From: Parastagonospora avenae f. sp. tritici 18332-5
Taxonomy: Eukaryota; Ascomycota; Dothideomycetes; Pleosporales; Phaeosphaeriaceae
Length of the DNA stretch: 64,000 bases
Reading direction: 5' to 3'
Assembly: GCA_022559985.1 (NCBI GenBank)
Contig: JAFJTR010000036.1
Span: 1 to 64,000 of the forward strand
In this document: piece by piece, positions 11,619-22,822 of the stretch
Position numbering within the stretch: the first letter of the stretch is position 1
Layout of the letters: each line of letters starts with the position of its first letter
Program-made: the position numbers and the translations under genes
The notes under the pieces: generated by a model
The model's database searches: none
Told to the model about the DNA's origin: nothing
The model's input: only the letters and a program-made list of their open reading frames with translations

Positions 11619-11967
11619 GACGATGAAGCCGTGTACGCGAAGGTTCAGTAGTGAGTATGAAGTTACAGACGATAATGAGAAGTACAGTATTTCTGATGTG
11701 TCCATAGTGGGGACCTGAATGTCGTAGACTAATGCAGGCACGGCCGGCTCCCCGACAATCTCGCACTTCGGCCCTTAAGAAGTGCCGTGCATAAACTCCA
11801 TCACTAATCGGCCTGACGTCAACATGCATTTGTCCAACACCTTGTTCTTGGAGAAGGATTTCCTTAGGGCTCACTGTAGTCTCGAACAGTTACACTATAG
11901 GCCCCGCTCGGATCCCTTGAAATCCGGTAATAACATCTTGTATGTTCTTTCAAAGTAAGCATTGCAC

Positions 11968-11976
11968 TATAAATAG
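11968..11976 (+). promoter_or_regulatory. TATA box of NmrA-like gene
   Basis: TATAAATAG lies about 110 nt before the ATG at 12082, a usual distance allowing a 5' UTR of some 70-80 nt. The rest of 11619-12081 shows no gene. Confidence 0.5.
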
Positions 11977-12081
11977 TCGACAAGTGATGTGATATACCGT
12001 TCGCCAAACATCACAATATCTTCATTTCCTCACCAGCAAACATAATCCAGAAGTATCGCCACCCTCATACAAACTACCAAA

Positions 12082-12999
12082 ATGTCTTCTCCTTCCCCTA
12101 TCCTCATCTTCGGCCCCTCCGGCGCCGTCGCCTCCTCCTGCGCTCTAGAACTCCAACGCCTCAATCACCCCATCTACCTCGCCATGCGCGACCCATCCAA
12201 GCCCCTCTCCGGCCTCTCCCCCTCCATCCCCCGCCTGCAGGCTGACCTCTCCGACCCATCATCGCTGGAAAAAGCCGTGAAAGACTCTGGCGCCAAAACG
12301 GCCTTCCTCTACACCATCTGGTCGTCCGCCGACCACATGGCCTCCACCTTCTCCACCCTGCGCTCCGCAGGGATAACCTTCATCGTGCTACTCTCCAGCT
12401 TCACAGTCCGCGGCGAAGCGGGGAAAGACACGGATATGAGCCAGCACATTAACGCGGTGCACGCGCGCACAGAAGCGGCTTTGGCGGCAAGTGGGCTGCC
12501 GTATGTCGCTGTGCGGCCCGCGTATTTTAACAGCAACGTGCTCGCGAACAAAGTTGAGATCATGGCGGGGAAGGTCGGTCTCGTGTATCCGGACGTCCCG
12601 TTTGATTTCATCGCGCCGAGTGATGTGGGCATAGTATGCGCGCGGCTACTCACAACGCCGCCGCCACCATCTGGCGAGCAGGAGAGGCATGTATATCTGT
12701 GCGGGCCGGAGATGGTGACGCAGCGGCGGGCACATGAAGAGGTTATGGCCAAGGCGCTGGGGCATAAGGTGGAGGTGGTGGAGTTGGGGGAGGAGGCGTG
12801 GTTCGAGAAGATGGCGGGGTGGCCGAGAGGGACGGTAGAGAGTGTGGTGCAGGGGCTGCGCGAGACGAGTCAGGGGAAGAAGGGCGCCTATCCGGAGTGG
12901 TTGTATGCTGAGGCAATGGAGAATGTTAGGCGGTTGAAGGGGAGTGAGCCGATGGGGTTGGGGGAGTGGGTGGAGAAGAATAGGGAGGTTTTTGAGTAG
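12082..12999 (+). CDS. NmrA-like NAD(P)-binding protein
   Basis: A single exon of 305 residues. It opens with a Rossmann glycine motif (ILIFGPSGAVASSCALEL) followed by a beta-strand and Arg expected for NADP choice (AMRDPSKP). LLSSFTVRG, YVAVRPAYFNSN and DVGIVCARLL match the NmrA/atypical short-chain dehydrogenase fold, and the Tyr-x3-Lys pair of classic SDRs is not evident. Members act as redox-sensing regulators or quinone/alkenal reductases; which applies here is unknown. The start context (CCAAAATG) is good and a TATA box lies upstream. Codon use is C/G-rich at third positions, stronger than in neighbours. Confidence 0.85.
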   Translation: MSSPSPILIFGPSGAVASSCALELQRLNHPIYLAMRDPSKPLSGLSPSIPRLQADLSDPSSLEKAVKDSGAKTAFLYTIWSSADHMASTFSTLRSAGITFIVLLSSFTVRGEAGKDTDMSQHINAVHARTEAALAASGLPYVAVRPAYFNSNVLANKVEIMAGKVGLVYPDVPFDFIAPSDVGIVCARLLTTPPPPSGEQERHVYLCGPEMVTQRRAHEEVMAKALGHKVEVVELGEEAWFEKMAGWPRGTVESVVQGLRETSQGKKGAYPEWLYAEAMENVRRLKGSEPMGLGEWVEKNREVFE

Positions 13000-13073
13000 G
13001 GGCAATTGATTGTCGAGCTTTGCAAATGACATGAGTCAAGTTGCTCTCTTGACTTTTCAGATCTTTGGAATGC

Positions 13074-14524
13074 TCATACCCTAGGTCCCAATGGCCGCCT
13101 CTCGAAGTAGAGAGCCCCACTGGTGTACATAGCAGCCCCAAGTGTCAGTAGTGCAGCATACACCGAAAACCCCGTCAGATACCTTGGCGCATCTCTGTCG
13201 GGCCAGATATAGCTGTTATACACCTGTGCCAGATTTCCCAACCCCGTCATCCAAGCAAGTGCAATCGACCGTATCTCTGGCTCCACAGCTCCCATTGACG
13301 TCGTGCTCCAGGCGAGTGCAAGCGGCACAGTGCAGTACAAGCCCATATTGAGAAAGCAAAGCAGCACATACCGAGCCGTGAAGTTCATCACTCCAGCTAT
13401 CACCGCTGAGAAAACGGCACCGAGGAACATGGTAGCAGCGAGGTAGTAGGCTCGTCTTGAAGGATGTCGATCGCCTAGAATCGACAGAGCGATGGCAGCC
13501 GGTACAGCGCATACATAAAGCGGCGCAGTCATGAACTGAGCCGTTGTAGAGCTATAACCCAGTCCCTTGACAAGCGTGGGGTAGAAATACGCGATTGAAA
13601 AACTCCCATCGACCATCATGAACGCGATGAAGATGATCCAGTGCGCCGGGGTAGTCATGGCATACCACAATGCTTTCTCAATCTTCATGCGCGACTCTTT
13701 GTCCACGTTGATGTTCTGCCCGTCGAGTTCCTGCCGGCTGACTGCCAGCGCGCGCTCCTCGGCCGTAAACTTCGGACATGTACTTGGATAGTCGAGTAGG
13801 ACGAGAGGTGCGAGAAGCGCACAACCGCATGTTATCACGCCTTCAACTAAAAACAGCCAACGCCATCCGGGGATGCCATGGGCGCCATCTAGTCCACTTG
13901 CGATGGCGCCAGCGAGGACGCCACCAAACGCACTCCCCAGGATACCAGCCAGCCAGAAAACCAAGAAACGTTTAGTTTGTTCGGTTTTTCGGTACCACAT
14001 GCTGAAGATGTGCAAGACGGCTGGACTAAATCCAGCCTCCAGCGCCCCGAGTGCGAATCGCAGACCCCATAGTTGCGCGGGAGTGTTGATGGCGGCTTTC
14101 GATGCGACTACGATACCCCAGAGAAACATGATGGTTGGTATGTATCTACTCGGACGCATACGCGCGAGGATCATGTTTGAGGGGACGCTGAAGACGATGT
14201 AGCTGACTTGGAAAAGGTTGATGGCGAGCGAGTATTGCGTGTCAGAGAGATTGAGTGCGTCTTCCATGCCGGCTATCTTTGCGTTGCCGATGTTTGTGCG
14301 GTCCATGTACTGTCCAGCGATTAACTGTTCTGCCGAGATGCTGGCTTGAATGCACTCACTGCTAGGAGATACAGGAACCAAATCGAAGGCATGAGGTACA
14401 TGTCAATTTTCCGTACCAGTGCCTTTTCTTCCGCAGATTTTACTGAGACTTCTTCATCGCTGCTCGTCGTAGTCTCGACTTTCCCCGTATAGTCGATACC
14501 TTTCTCCTGGAGTGATTGCGCCAT
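13074..14524 (-). CDS. MFS transporter, anion:cation symporter (Dal5/Tna1-like)
   Basis: Two exons, 14524-14360 and 14309-13074, joined over a 50-nt intron in phase 0, give 466 residues. After a hydrophilic N-terminus come about twelve membrane spans. The first-loop signature YMDRTNIGNAKIAGM is characteristic of the ACS family of fungal major-facilitator carriers, which take up allantoate, nicotinate, pantothenate and related anions. FRFAL-type loops (LWGLRFALGALEAGFSPAV) and the central loop (PSTCPKFTAEERALAVSR) also fit. Length is a little under the usual 480-520. Substrate cannot be inferred. The bZIP gene lies upstream on the same strand. Confidence 0.9.
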
Positions 14525-14630
14525 CGTGTTGTCCGATACTATTCATGATGGGTTGAATGAGGGGCAAAGTCGAATACTTATGTTGATAATGAGTATCAAT
14601 TTGGAAAGCTTCTCTAAAGTATACATGGAT

Positions 14631-15275
14631 CTAAGAAGCCAGCCTCGAAATATTAGTGGTTGCGAACAAGTTGATGAGAGACTTATGCTGATGGCTCCGG
14701 CGATCGTCTTGGCGGTACTTAACCGGCAAGTCGTCTACAGCTTTGGAGTTGAAACATTGGCACCTGCCATCTGATGCTTTCAGCATGATCTGCAAGGCTA
14801 ATTCGTATTGCCTCATACTAGGATTCAGAAAAATAGAGCCCTGAAGCGCGCTCAAAGACATGATGCTCGTCGCAATGTTGGACAGCGGAATCAATCCGCC
14901 AAGCTCCTCCGTCAATGCCAAGTGGTGAGGCGGGGCACTGATGACGAGGATGCTCACGGCAACGATATCGGGCAGGGATCGAGTCTGGGGAACCTTGTTG
15001 AACGCCACGGTACATCTGAAGTCAGATTAAGTCGAAGTTTAAAGAGGGAAATTTAGAGAATAACTCATGCTACATCGTGATACGCTATTAAACTGTCTAC
15101 AACTAGGTTCGTACAGGTAGGTATCGCTGAATTAGGCTCACAGGCCTTGCCTAGCTTAAACATAGAGACGGAACTGTAGAACGCATCGCGCAGAAACCGG
15201 TCGTGGCTAGTCTGGAACTGACGCCGGATACTATCCCAAGGCGCATCATCTTCTATCTTTACTAGACGGTCAGAC
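14631..15275 (-). other. unassigned open frames downstream of bZIP gene
   Basis: On the minus strand an open frame runs from about 15280 to 15065 (APWDSIRRQFQTSHDRFLRD and KLGKACEPNSA are typical pieces), then a possible 55-nt intron leads to a second frame from about 15015 to 14631 (LALTEELGGLIPLSNIATSI). The first contains balanced, protein-like composition. These may be further exons of the bZIP gene, a separate small gene, or chance. I do not recognise the sequence. If real, the MFS promoter is squeezed into about 100 nt. Confidence 0.3.
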
Positions 15276-16884
15276 TCAGCACCTGTTGGAATTTGCTTTC
15301 GAATTTGTTAGTACCATCCAGAACTGCGGTCGATCTTCAAAACGCACTCTTTTGATTAGACTGACGAGAACGTCATCTACCACGATCTCATCCTCATGCA
15401 TTATGAGGGACTCTCGCAGGTGAGCCCACGGAAGGAAATCTATGCCTATGCTGTGCCTATAGGTAGTTCTAGTTGTTAGCCGCGTCATATTCTGCCAGAT
15501 CACCTCAGTGACGCTACTTTACTCACTCAAAGGTCTTTTGGATATCAGTTGGACGTAGCCAAGCTGGCATCGTATCGTGAAAGACATCAGAATAAAATCC
15601 AAGCTCAGTTGCAGTGGCCAACACACCGCAGTCAGCCAGACGAGGTAGTACCCAGGAAGTTTTGACGATCTGCCAGACGATCCATGCACAACCGCCGGAC
15701 AAGGACATGGACTCGATACCGAGCAGCTGCATACTCATGACTTGCATAGAGAGAATTGTGTCGACCAAGCCGTTCACCAAGGTTTGCTCCATAGCCTGGA
15801 TAGACTGGAGCGAGACCAAGTCGCCAGAGCGGGTGCAGGAATCGAGGACTTCATCTGTCCGGCGCCGGAGCATGAGAGACATGAGCTGTATTTTGTCTGA
15901 TTTATCATGGCGTCCTAAGCAACCCGACGAGCGGCAGATGTTTCTAAGGGTCCCAGGCGCGCGGAAAGGAAAGCTATTAAAGTCTGACGTGAGACTGTCG
16001 CGGCCCATTGATAATCGTTGTGCGTCTTCGTTGGTATTGTCTGCAGGCGATTGGTGAAAACTGCCTCCCTCGAACTGACGTTGGTCGTGATTATCAGCCC
16101 CAACAGAGTCACGCTGTTGAGACTCGCCAAACCCTCCATCCCAGATTAAAGAGAGGTCAGCTGATAGCTCGTCTTGGATTGGTGTTTGGGCGATGATGTT
16201 GGTACTGGGTTGAGCAGGTCCTGATGCGTGACTGCATAGTTCGCTGGGCTGAACGGGCGCGTCATCAGTCATGAACTGCAGGCTAATATCCGCTTTCAAA
16301 ACAGCATTCGGCATCGAATTGTCAATTTGCGCTTCCGAAACTTCTTCTTGGTCAATCGACCTCCCCAGGTCTTCTCTATTGGTGTCATCTGCGAAGGGTT
16401 CCTGTCCGGACTCGGATGGCCTCTCGCTATGGGCCGAATGAAAACTGGCAGAAGAATTGTAATCACAGTGCCACTGAATTCGGCTGGGAGTAGTAGGGCA
16501 AGCGGGTGTATCGTTTTGACATTTTGTGGAGATACCAGCGATGGAGATGTCGGTTCCGCAGATCCGAGAAAGGTTACAGGCAACGTGTTCCAGGAGCTCC
16601 CTCAGCGCGGCTTTTTCCTCATGAAGCCGTGCAACCTCCTGTCGGCGATGATCGAGTTCCTCACTAGCACCGGCACGGCATAGAGCCAGCTCGTTCTCAA
16701 GATGGGTGATGTAGTCCTTGCGTTGGCGCCGGAACTTGCGCTGTGCGAGGCGATTAGCGACACGTTTGCTGTCTTCTGCGTTAGGCAAGGAGTTGTCAGG
16801 TTGTGAGTTTGCGGCAGCGCGACGAGTTTGTTGCTGTCCAGGTGCCATAGTGCCGAAGCCAGGTTGGCCACATGGACGGGACAA
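15276..16884 (-). CDS. bZIP transcription factor with DUF3425-like C-terminus
   Basis: Exons 16884-15527 and 15456-15276, joined through a 70-nt intron with GTGAGT, branch GCTAAC and acceptor TATAG, give 512 residues to the first stop. Residues 40-75 hold the basic region (NRLAQRKFRRQRKDY, the NxxAQxxFR signature of AP-1/YAP-like factors) followed by Leu-heptads (LENEL, LHEEKAALRELL). The C-terminal half matches the DUF3425 domain: TDIQKTFEHSIGIDFLPW, then LRESLI and PQFW. Such factors regulate stress responses or secondary metabolism and act in the nucleus. The ending is uncertain: the DUF3425 domain usually continues past this stop, and open frame exists downstream (14631-15275). An alternative start is the Met at residue 13. 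Confidence 0.85.
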
Positions 16885-17214
16885 TCTCAGTTTTTACCCG
16901 CATTCACTATTCACTAACAACTTGTAGTAAACACAAAGACGATTCTGAGGGAAATCTTTAGGTCTAGACGGGTAGTAAAGATGCCTGTATGACTGAGGTC
17001 GAGGCGTTTGAAGAGGATTGCGCGTCTGAGAGTTTAGTTCTGACTGTTGCGTGCTCCAACATCTTTTCCACCCAGAACCTGGGAGATGAAGACCGGGGGT
17101 CTGTTTGGCGGACGAATTTCTTCACCGAACGCTTGGCAGGAGGCGGCAGCCGCGTCAGCTAGATACCCATGGACATCCGCAATGCTTATTTCTGTTAAGA
17201 AAGAGCACTCAATG

Positions 17215-17800
17215 ATACTTAGCTAATTGCGCTCTTTAGAGTCAAAAGTCAGAGTAAAAATTATGTAAAGAGATAAAAGAAAGCATAAGTTAGAATAAGA
17301 AGCTTTAGTAGTACCTAGCGAACTTAGCTACTAACAACAAGCTTCTGCAGCATGAAAACACAGGGCTGATTGCATCTCTTAATACTTACAATAAGCGTAC
17401 AAGTTATAGTAGACGCCTGCTCGTTAGAGAGAGCAAAAAGCAGTCTACTAACACTGAGTGGTTTTCACTAAGGCACCTTAAGAGAGCCCGTGCTGAAATG
17501 GTTAAGAAAGATAAGGCAAAAGTAGCTCAAAAGGCAGCCAATCAGACTAGACGAGAGCTTTAAAAGGCTAAGAAAGCACTTGATTAAAAGGACAAAGAAG
17601 CGAGGCAAGAGGCTGCCAAAAAGCAGCGTGAGATGAATGAGATTCAGAAGGCTAACAGAGAGGCTGAAAAGCAGCGCCGAAGAGAGGAAAGAGACTGTCA
17701 GAAAGCTCTCAAAACTTCCCAAAGGGGTCCCAAAAGGATAAGCGCAAAGCTTTAAAAGTACTAGCTAAGCCTAAGAAGAAGCAGAAACGTGTGGGTGGTG
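17215..17800 (+). mobile_element. pogo-like transposase C-terminal relic
   Basis: Translating the + strand gives HENTGLIASLNTYNKRTSYS followed by a Lys/Arg/Glu-rich coiled coil (KARAEMVKKDKAKVAQKAAN-type), the usual tail of fungal pogo/Tigger DDE transposases. In-frame stops (for example near 17560 and 17585) and many TAG/TAA codons further upstream show that it is dead. A short GGTGGTGCA-type tandem lies at about 17790-17825. No DDE catalytic core remains. Confidence 0.7.
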
Positions 17801-18168
17801 CAGTGGGTGGTGCAATGGGTGGTGTGGTTGAAAGAACTGATTCACCGGCACTTACGCGCCAAACCCGAATGGGCCGCACGTCAACAAACCGTCAAGATTT
17901 AGATAGTACAAATTGTTCGTAAGGCTCTATTTACTACTACACCACAATATCATCTGTATGCAGCGTTGTAGTGTGGCTCAATAACCTCGTTTGTGTGGGT
18001 GGTAGATGTGGTGTTCTTATGCGCGGGCCGATAGTGGGCGCACGGTGCTGCAGGCCGCTAGCCTCGGCGCAACTCTCTTCCCATTCGTCTCAAGCTCGAC
18101 ACCCCGAGTTCTTACACCGCCATCCGAACAAAAGGGACAACGCAGTCAGGCGGCCGGAACCGGAGGTA

Positions 18169-18619
18169 CAGGGTGTCCAAACGCCAAGCCGCATCCTAGA
18201 TGATTCTAGCCATCATAAGTATATGTAGGTACGTCTGACTATGTTAGACTGTCGCGTATCTATACTCTTAGGGGAAAAACTGTTGGTAGGCCTTGTACGA
18301 TCGTACGGGTGAATAACAACAACGAGGTTCTTCTGGTGACTTGGGATTGGTATTCATTCTTCCTAACTACGTGGGGATGCTACAGAGGTGTATCGGGTCT
18401 GATACAAGTAGAGCCGAAGTAGGATCGAGTCGGCTGCTGCGCAGCGCCGCAGCGGTAAGCAGCCGACTTACCTACCGATACTCATGATCCGACAAAAACA
18501 GCTATAAATTAGCATAAGAACGTCAGATTCGTAAATTTTATTTAGACATAACCTATCAGAACTCATGGCGACTGATTGACTGCGCTATCCAGGATGCGAC
18601 TTGGCATTTGGACACCCTG
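18169..18619. mobile_element. 451-bp MITE with TA target duplication
   Basis: Terminal inverted repeats of 33 bp match at 30 positions. Both ends start CAGGGTGTCCAAA and continue YGCCAAGYCGCATCC; the three mismatches are C/T or G/A transitions. TA flanks both ends (18167-18168 and 18620-18621), as for Tc1-mariner/pogo elements. The interior has no gene. It holds a hairpin at 18428-18468 and the palindrome GTACGATCGTAC near 18295. A second, partial, inverted copy lies at about 24820-25090. Confidence 0.85.
18428..18468. repeat. perfect hairpin inside the MITE
   Basis: AGTCGGCTGCT and AGCAGCCGACT form perfect 11-bp arms around a GC-rich 19-nt loop that is itself partly self-complementary. Confidence 0.8.
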
Positions 18620-19013
18620 TAATTAGGACGCGAGTGCCGGTTATTGTGACCGTCAAGTGCAGCAATCCAGTACTAGCCCATAGTACGCTCGTTTTCTATG
18701 TACCGGAGTGGGGTAACAGATACTGCGATTGGATGATGATCTTTGGTTGACGTGCGTCGGATATGTCGTTATTTAGATGGAACTGCAAATCAGAGGCCTT
18801 CGGCTTCTAGTAATGTGCATTAGAAACATGCTGACTACAGGCTAGGAGCTGGATCGCTGCACCTGGGGAGCACCGATAACCACCCAAGAACTGACTTGTC
18901 AGTGCCACAAAGGGTCTTCCAGGTCTTCGAGCGTGGATCATAGCCGTGAGTCCGGCCCATTACTCTGTTCACTGCCCTGCGTGCCCACTTACTTGCGGTA
19001 ACGTGATGGTGTA

Positions 19014-21485
19014 TTAGGCAACGCGCTGGCTAAGAAATAGCACGCTCATACTGGAGGTTGCCATGATCATTCCCGTCATGTAGAGATCCAGTCTAATCCC
19101 AACAGGCTCTAGGAGACCAGTCGCTGCAAGAAGGCCAACCGCGTTGTATGTTAACGCCCAGGTCAAGTTGATCCGGGCTTGTCGAACAGTCTTCCTCGCA
19201 ATTCGAATAATCTCATACAGACCTCTCAGATCCGTTCCAGGAAGTAAAGTCACTTCTGACGATGAGGAGAAGGCCATGGCGGCCCCGAGATCGCCGCTGT
19301 CTAGTCCTGCACAGATTGCAATACCAACGTCCGCGGCAGACTGAGCAGCAAGATCATTGAGACCATCCCCTACCATGGCGACTACGCCACCACGGCGCTG
19401 GATGTCCCGAATGATAGTTTCTTTGTCCCAGGGTAAGGCTTCTGAAGTAGTGTGGTCGCTGGAAACGCCCAGGATACTTGCAACTCGCTCGGCTTCCTCT
19501 TTGTTGTCTCCGGTGATCAAGCTGACGTCTAGTCCAAGTTGATGAAGCCTGCTGAGCGTCTCAGGAGTCTCCGGTCGAACAACGTTCTCGAGGACAAGGT
19601 GACCAGCATATTTCCCACTGACACCAACATAAACGGCCTGAGTGGATGTTTTCGGAACAGCAGAGGCTGTCTTTCCTGACAGCATCCCCCTCTCTTGTAG
19701 TAATCTCAAACTCCCAAGGACGATCTCCGTCGACTCCTTCCCGACCGTGAGAGAGACCTTCGCTATAACCCCATTGCCGCCTTTGACAGTACAATCACGG
19801 GTAATCACCGTTTCGAATTGCCTTCTCTTTGCTTCATCGAGCCGACCGAACGCCCATCGAAAGAGAGCTCGACCAACAATATGACTGGTGTGCTCGTTCT
19901 TTTCGACAGCACAGATCAATAGACAAATATCTTGAATGTCTATGCCATCAAGGAACTTCGCTTCTGATACTTCAAGCCCAGCTCGTGTGAGTGTTCCGGT
20001 TTTGTCGAAAGCCATGTGTGTCAAGGTTGCCAACTTTCCAAGGGTTTCCAGGCCGCCCTTGACTAGAACACCATGCCGAAGTGCCACATTGATTCCTGCC
20101 ATTGTAGCTGCGGGAGTCGCAAGTCCCAGGCTGCAAGGACAGGCCACAGAAAGAATCAGCATAGCCCTCCTTGTAGCTGCGATCCAGGCGCTCATTAAGT
20201 CCTCGCTAGCCCATAGCGAAGTAATTCCAGCAGTGAGATAACCTATCGCGGCAAGGGACATGACAACTCTGGCAAAGTAGCTCATGACAGTCGTCAGGCC
20301 CAGTAGTATATCGCCCCTGGTGTTATCCGAAGTGGACGAAGACACCTGCACAGCCTCCACTAGCCGCGACAACGAGGATTTCTCAGGTGGATGAGTTGCC
20401 ACCGCCTCAAGCGTAAACGAGAGATTTGTGGTACCGGACATGATGAGATCGCCAGGGTGCTTGGTCTGATAAGCTGCTTCACCCGTCACGAGCGATGTAT
20501 CGACAGCAGAGATTCCACTAGTGACGTAACAGTCACATGGAACCACGGAGCCAACTGGTATCAAGATCTTGTCGCCAGGTTGAAGAAGAAAAACCGGCTG
20601 GCTGATCCTCTTTGGAAGAAGTGTAACATGTGATTCGGTACATCGAACTTTGCGGAGGGCAATGATCTTTGAGGTTGCTTTCGCCCGGAGAGCTTGGTTA
20701 AGGCAGCGTCCCCCAAGGACCACTGTGACAAGTAAAGCGTTGCTCGTATGAAGCATCATGTTAGAGCGACGGGATCGCTCAATGAGACTCCCAGCTCCGA
20801 AGATGAGATCCACGAAAGAGATCTCCAATCCTAAAAGTACAGAGATGCTTAGGAGTGTGTCCATGTTGGTCTTGTCACCGTGCCACCAAGCACCAATATG
20901 TATGCTGCGACCGAACCATAGTTGTACAGACCATGCTGGAATGAGAGAGAAGAGAATGTAGAGAAAGGAGGCAGATTCGATACTCCAGAGCTCGCCACAA
21001 GAGGCTATTGCATAGTGGGAGGACCAGGCAAGCACCGATAAAATAGCAGCGCCTCGAAAAGCAGCTTTTAGTTGCTCCAATATCGACTTTCTGGAGAGAA
21101 CGTCCAGGAGTTCTGCATCATCCTGCTTGACCGAGACCCCGTAGCCAGTGTCTCGAATAGTTGTCTGGATTTTGCAAAGTCCAAGCACTCTTCTTTTATA
21201 TACAACCGTAGCTGAAGATAACAGCAGCGAAGTTGTGACTTTGACCACACCTGGTAGTTTGCGTACTGCTTCTTCAATAGTCCTGCAGCATGATTCGCAC
21301 GTGAGGTCCGACAAGGTGAAATGTTGCGCCACAACCTCCTCATCGTCCACAGTGCCTATTCCATCGTCCACCTGTTTAATCGTCTTATCCTCGAAGTATT
21401 TCTCGGCCAGGTGCTGTGTGTTAAAGTACTCGAGCGCGCGGAGTGATCGGTGTATGATTAATGCTGCAAAGATGCAGCACGCCAT
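19014..21485 (-). CDS. copper-type heavy-metal P1B ATPase
   Basis: One long frame of 823 residues. In order: a heavy-metal-associated domain (DLTCESCCRTIEEAV, about residue 60), membrane spans, the actuator TGEA loop, the CPC metal site (ACPCSLGLATPAATMAG), the phosphorylation site DKTGTLT, the hinge VGDGLND and the family end MIMATSSMSVLFLSQ. CPC with these contexts indicates Cu(I) export or delivery to the secretory pathway. An oddity is that the nucleotide-binding HP dipeptide reads TSHIVGRAL, with the His kept and Pro replaced by Ile. The frame stays open above the first ATG for about 100 nt and is Cys-rich (HCIPSNCTCTAQAD), so an upstream exon is likely and the true N-terminus may be missing here. 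Confidence 0.88.
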   Translation of the reverse strand: MACCIFAALIIHRSLRALEYFNTQHLAEKYFEDKTIKQVDDGIGTVDDEEVVAQHFTLSDLTCESCCRTIEEAVRKLPGVVKVTTSLLLSSATVVYKRRVLGLCKIQTTIRDTGYGVSVKQDDAELLDVLSRKSILEQLKAAFRGAAILSVLAWSSHYAIASCGELWSIESASFLYILFSLIPAWSVQLWFGRSIHIGAWWHGDKTNMDTLLSISVLLGLEISFVDLIFGAGSLIERSRRSNMMLHTSNALLVTVVLGGRCLNQALRAKATSKIIALRKVRCTESHVTLLPKRISQPVFLLQPGDKILIPVGSVVPCDCYVTSGISAVDTSLVTGEAAYQTKHPGDLIMSGTTNLSFTLEAVATHPPEKSSLSRLVEAVQVSSSTSDNTRGDILLGLTTVMSYFARVVMSLAAIGYLTAGITSLWASEDLMSAWIAATRRAMLILSVACPCSLGLATPAATMAGINVALRHGVLVKGGLETLGKLATLTHMAFDKTGTLTRAGLEVSEAKFLDGIDIQDICLLICAVEKNEHTSHIVGRALFRWAFGRLDEAKRRQFETVITRDCTVKGGNGVIAKVSLTVGKESTEIVLGSLRLLQERGMLSGKTASAVPKTSTQAVYVGVSGKYAGHLVLENVVRPETPETLSRLHQLGLDVSLITGDNKEEAERVASILGVSSDHTTSEALPWDKETIIRDIQRRGGVVAMVGDGLNDLAAQSAADVGIAICAGLDSGDLGAAMAFSSSSEVTLLPGTDLRGLYEIIRIARKTVRQARINLTWALTYNAVGLLAATGLLEPVGIRLDLYMTGMIMATSSMSVLFLSQRVA

Positions 21486-21772
21486 ACTAATAGCGGCGTC
21501 TGCCTGAGCGGTGCAAGTGCAATTAGAAGGAATACAATGGTAGGATTCTAGACGTACATATTTGGCGGCTGAGTCAAAGTTGAGGTTTCAGCAGTGGATT
21601 TGTATGTAACATAATGTGTCATAGATTCTTACATAAATTAGTGCAGTCTCGCCAGTGATGACCAACTATTGATTCCTATCTCTCTTTCAAGTAACATAAA
21701 AAGTTATGATCGTTTGACTCGTGGCTCTCTATATTTTCTCATGTTCATAAGAATAATGGAGAGTCCTATTGT

Positions 21773-21795
21773 GAGTTCCTGCTATGCAGGAACTC
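21773..21795. repeat. 23-bp palindrome (10-3-10)
   Basis: GAGTTCCTGC and GCAGGAACTC are perfect inverted arms around TAT, 27 nt before the next ATG. It could be a binding site or an mRNA hairpin in the leader. Confidence 0.7.
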
Positions 21796-21821
21796 CTGGG
21801 AGCTAATCTATTCCTGTTGCC

Positions 21822-22271
21822 ATGCAGCCTTCTCACACCGCAAATGATGATGTCCGCACCTGCGCCGAGCCCAATGCGGATAGCACGAGCTCCGATATAG
21901 GCATTGGCACTGACAGTATCACTTGTATCCTCCGGTGGGAAAGTTCGTGCATTGCCCGTGAGCTTGACCTGATCATTGCCCGAGTCGAGATGGACAAGAC
22001 TTCCGGACCCAAGGAGCTGTGGAAGCTCTGCATAAAGGTTGTCGCCTTCGACTTAGGCTACACAAAGAGGATAACCCTTGGTTACTGCAAGGTCTTGGAC
22101 GCTTTCGGCCAGGCCCTTCGGATTAAACCCGCCTCCATTGATGACGACCTTTATCCTGCGTTCGTAGATCAAATCAAGGGATTCTGTGAGCCCATCAAAG
22201 GCTGCCGGAACATAGCCTGGATGTGTGCCATCACGATATGGCTTGGTATACCAAGCAAGATTGACCTCTAG
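21822..22271 (+). CDS. hypothetical protein, 149 aa
   Basis: A single open frame from ATG 21822. The product is soluble, acidic at its N-terminus (DDVRTCAEPNADSTSSDIGI) with several hydrophobic patches (WMCAITIWLG near the end). No family is recognised. It lies between the P1B ATPase and the decayed dehydrogenase region, just after a perfect palindrome. Length and composition are compatible with a real gene, but nothing else supports it. Confidence 0.35.
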   Translation: MQPSHTANDDVRTCAEPNADSTSSDIGIGTDSITCILRWESSCIARELDLIIARVEMDKTSGPKELWKLCIKVVAFDLGYTKRITLGYCKVLDAFGQALRIKPASIDDDLYPAFVDQIKGFCEPIKGCRNIAWMCAITIWLGIPSKIDL

Positions 22272-22822
22272 TTTAAATTAGTCTGAGCTTCACTTGTATG
22301 CCTTCGATGTTGTTTGCACGGACCTGCGAGATAGTCACCCGTGATAAGTCCACTGGCCCGGCTTGAGCCTAAGCAAGCATATGATCACCAGGGTTACCAG
22401 CGGCGCTGGAGCATTTCACAATACGAACGGGTTTTTTCGCGTTCATGGTGCTTTGGTTTGATGGGCGGCAGCAAAATCAAAGACAGGTTTATTGACAAAG
22501 TTTGATCTTCTCTGTGAAGAGGATCATCTATAAGCAGCCGCACACGCCTAAAGCCCGCCAGTGAAACAACATTCAAGTGGGTAAGCCAAATTGCAATTCA
22601 ACACGATCTAGACTAGACGCACACATGAGAGTCCACGTAAAGTCCGCTATCTCCGAGCATGCCTATTGCTGACACGAACATGGTTACGTAAAATTAGGTG
22701 TGTCAAATAGGACCGTCGGCGGGTTAGACGCTGCACCATTGGCTTACACGACGCATCCCGGTCTGGACACATAACTTGTGACTGAACGCGACACTGGTGT
22801 GTAAAACGGTGGACTGGTTGAA

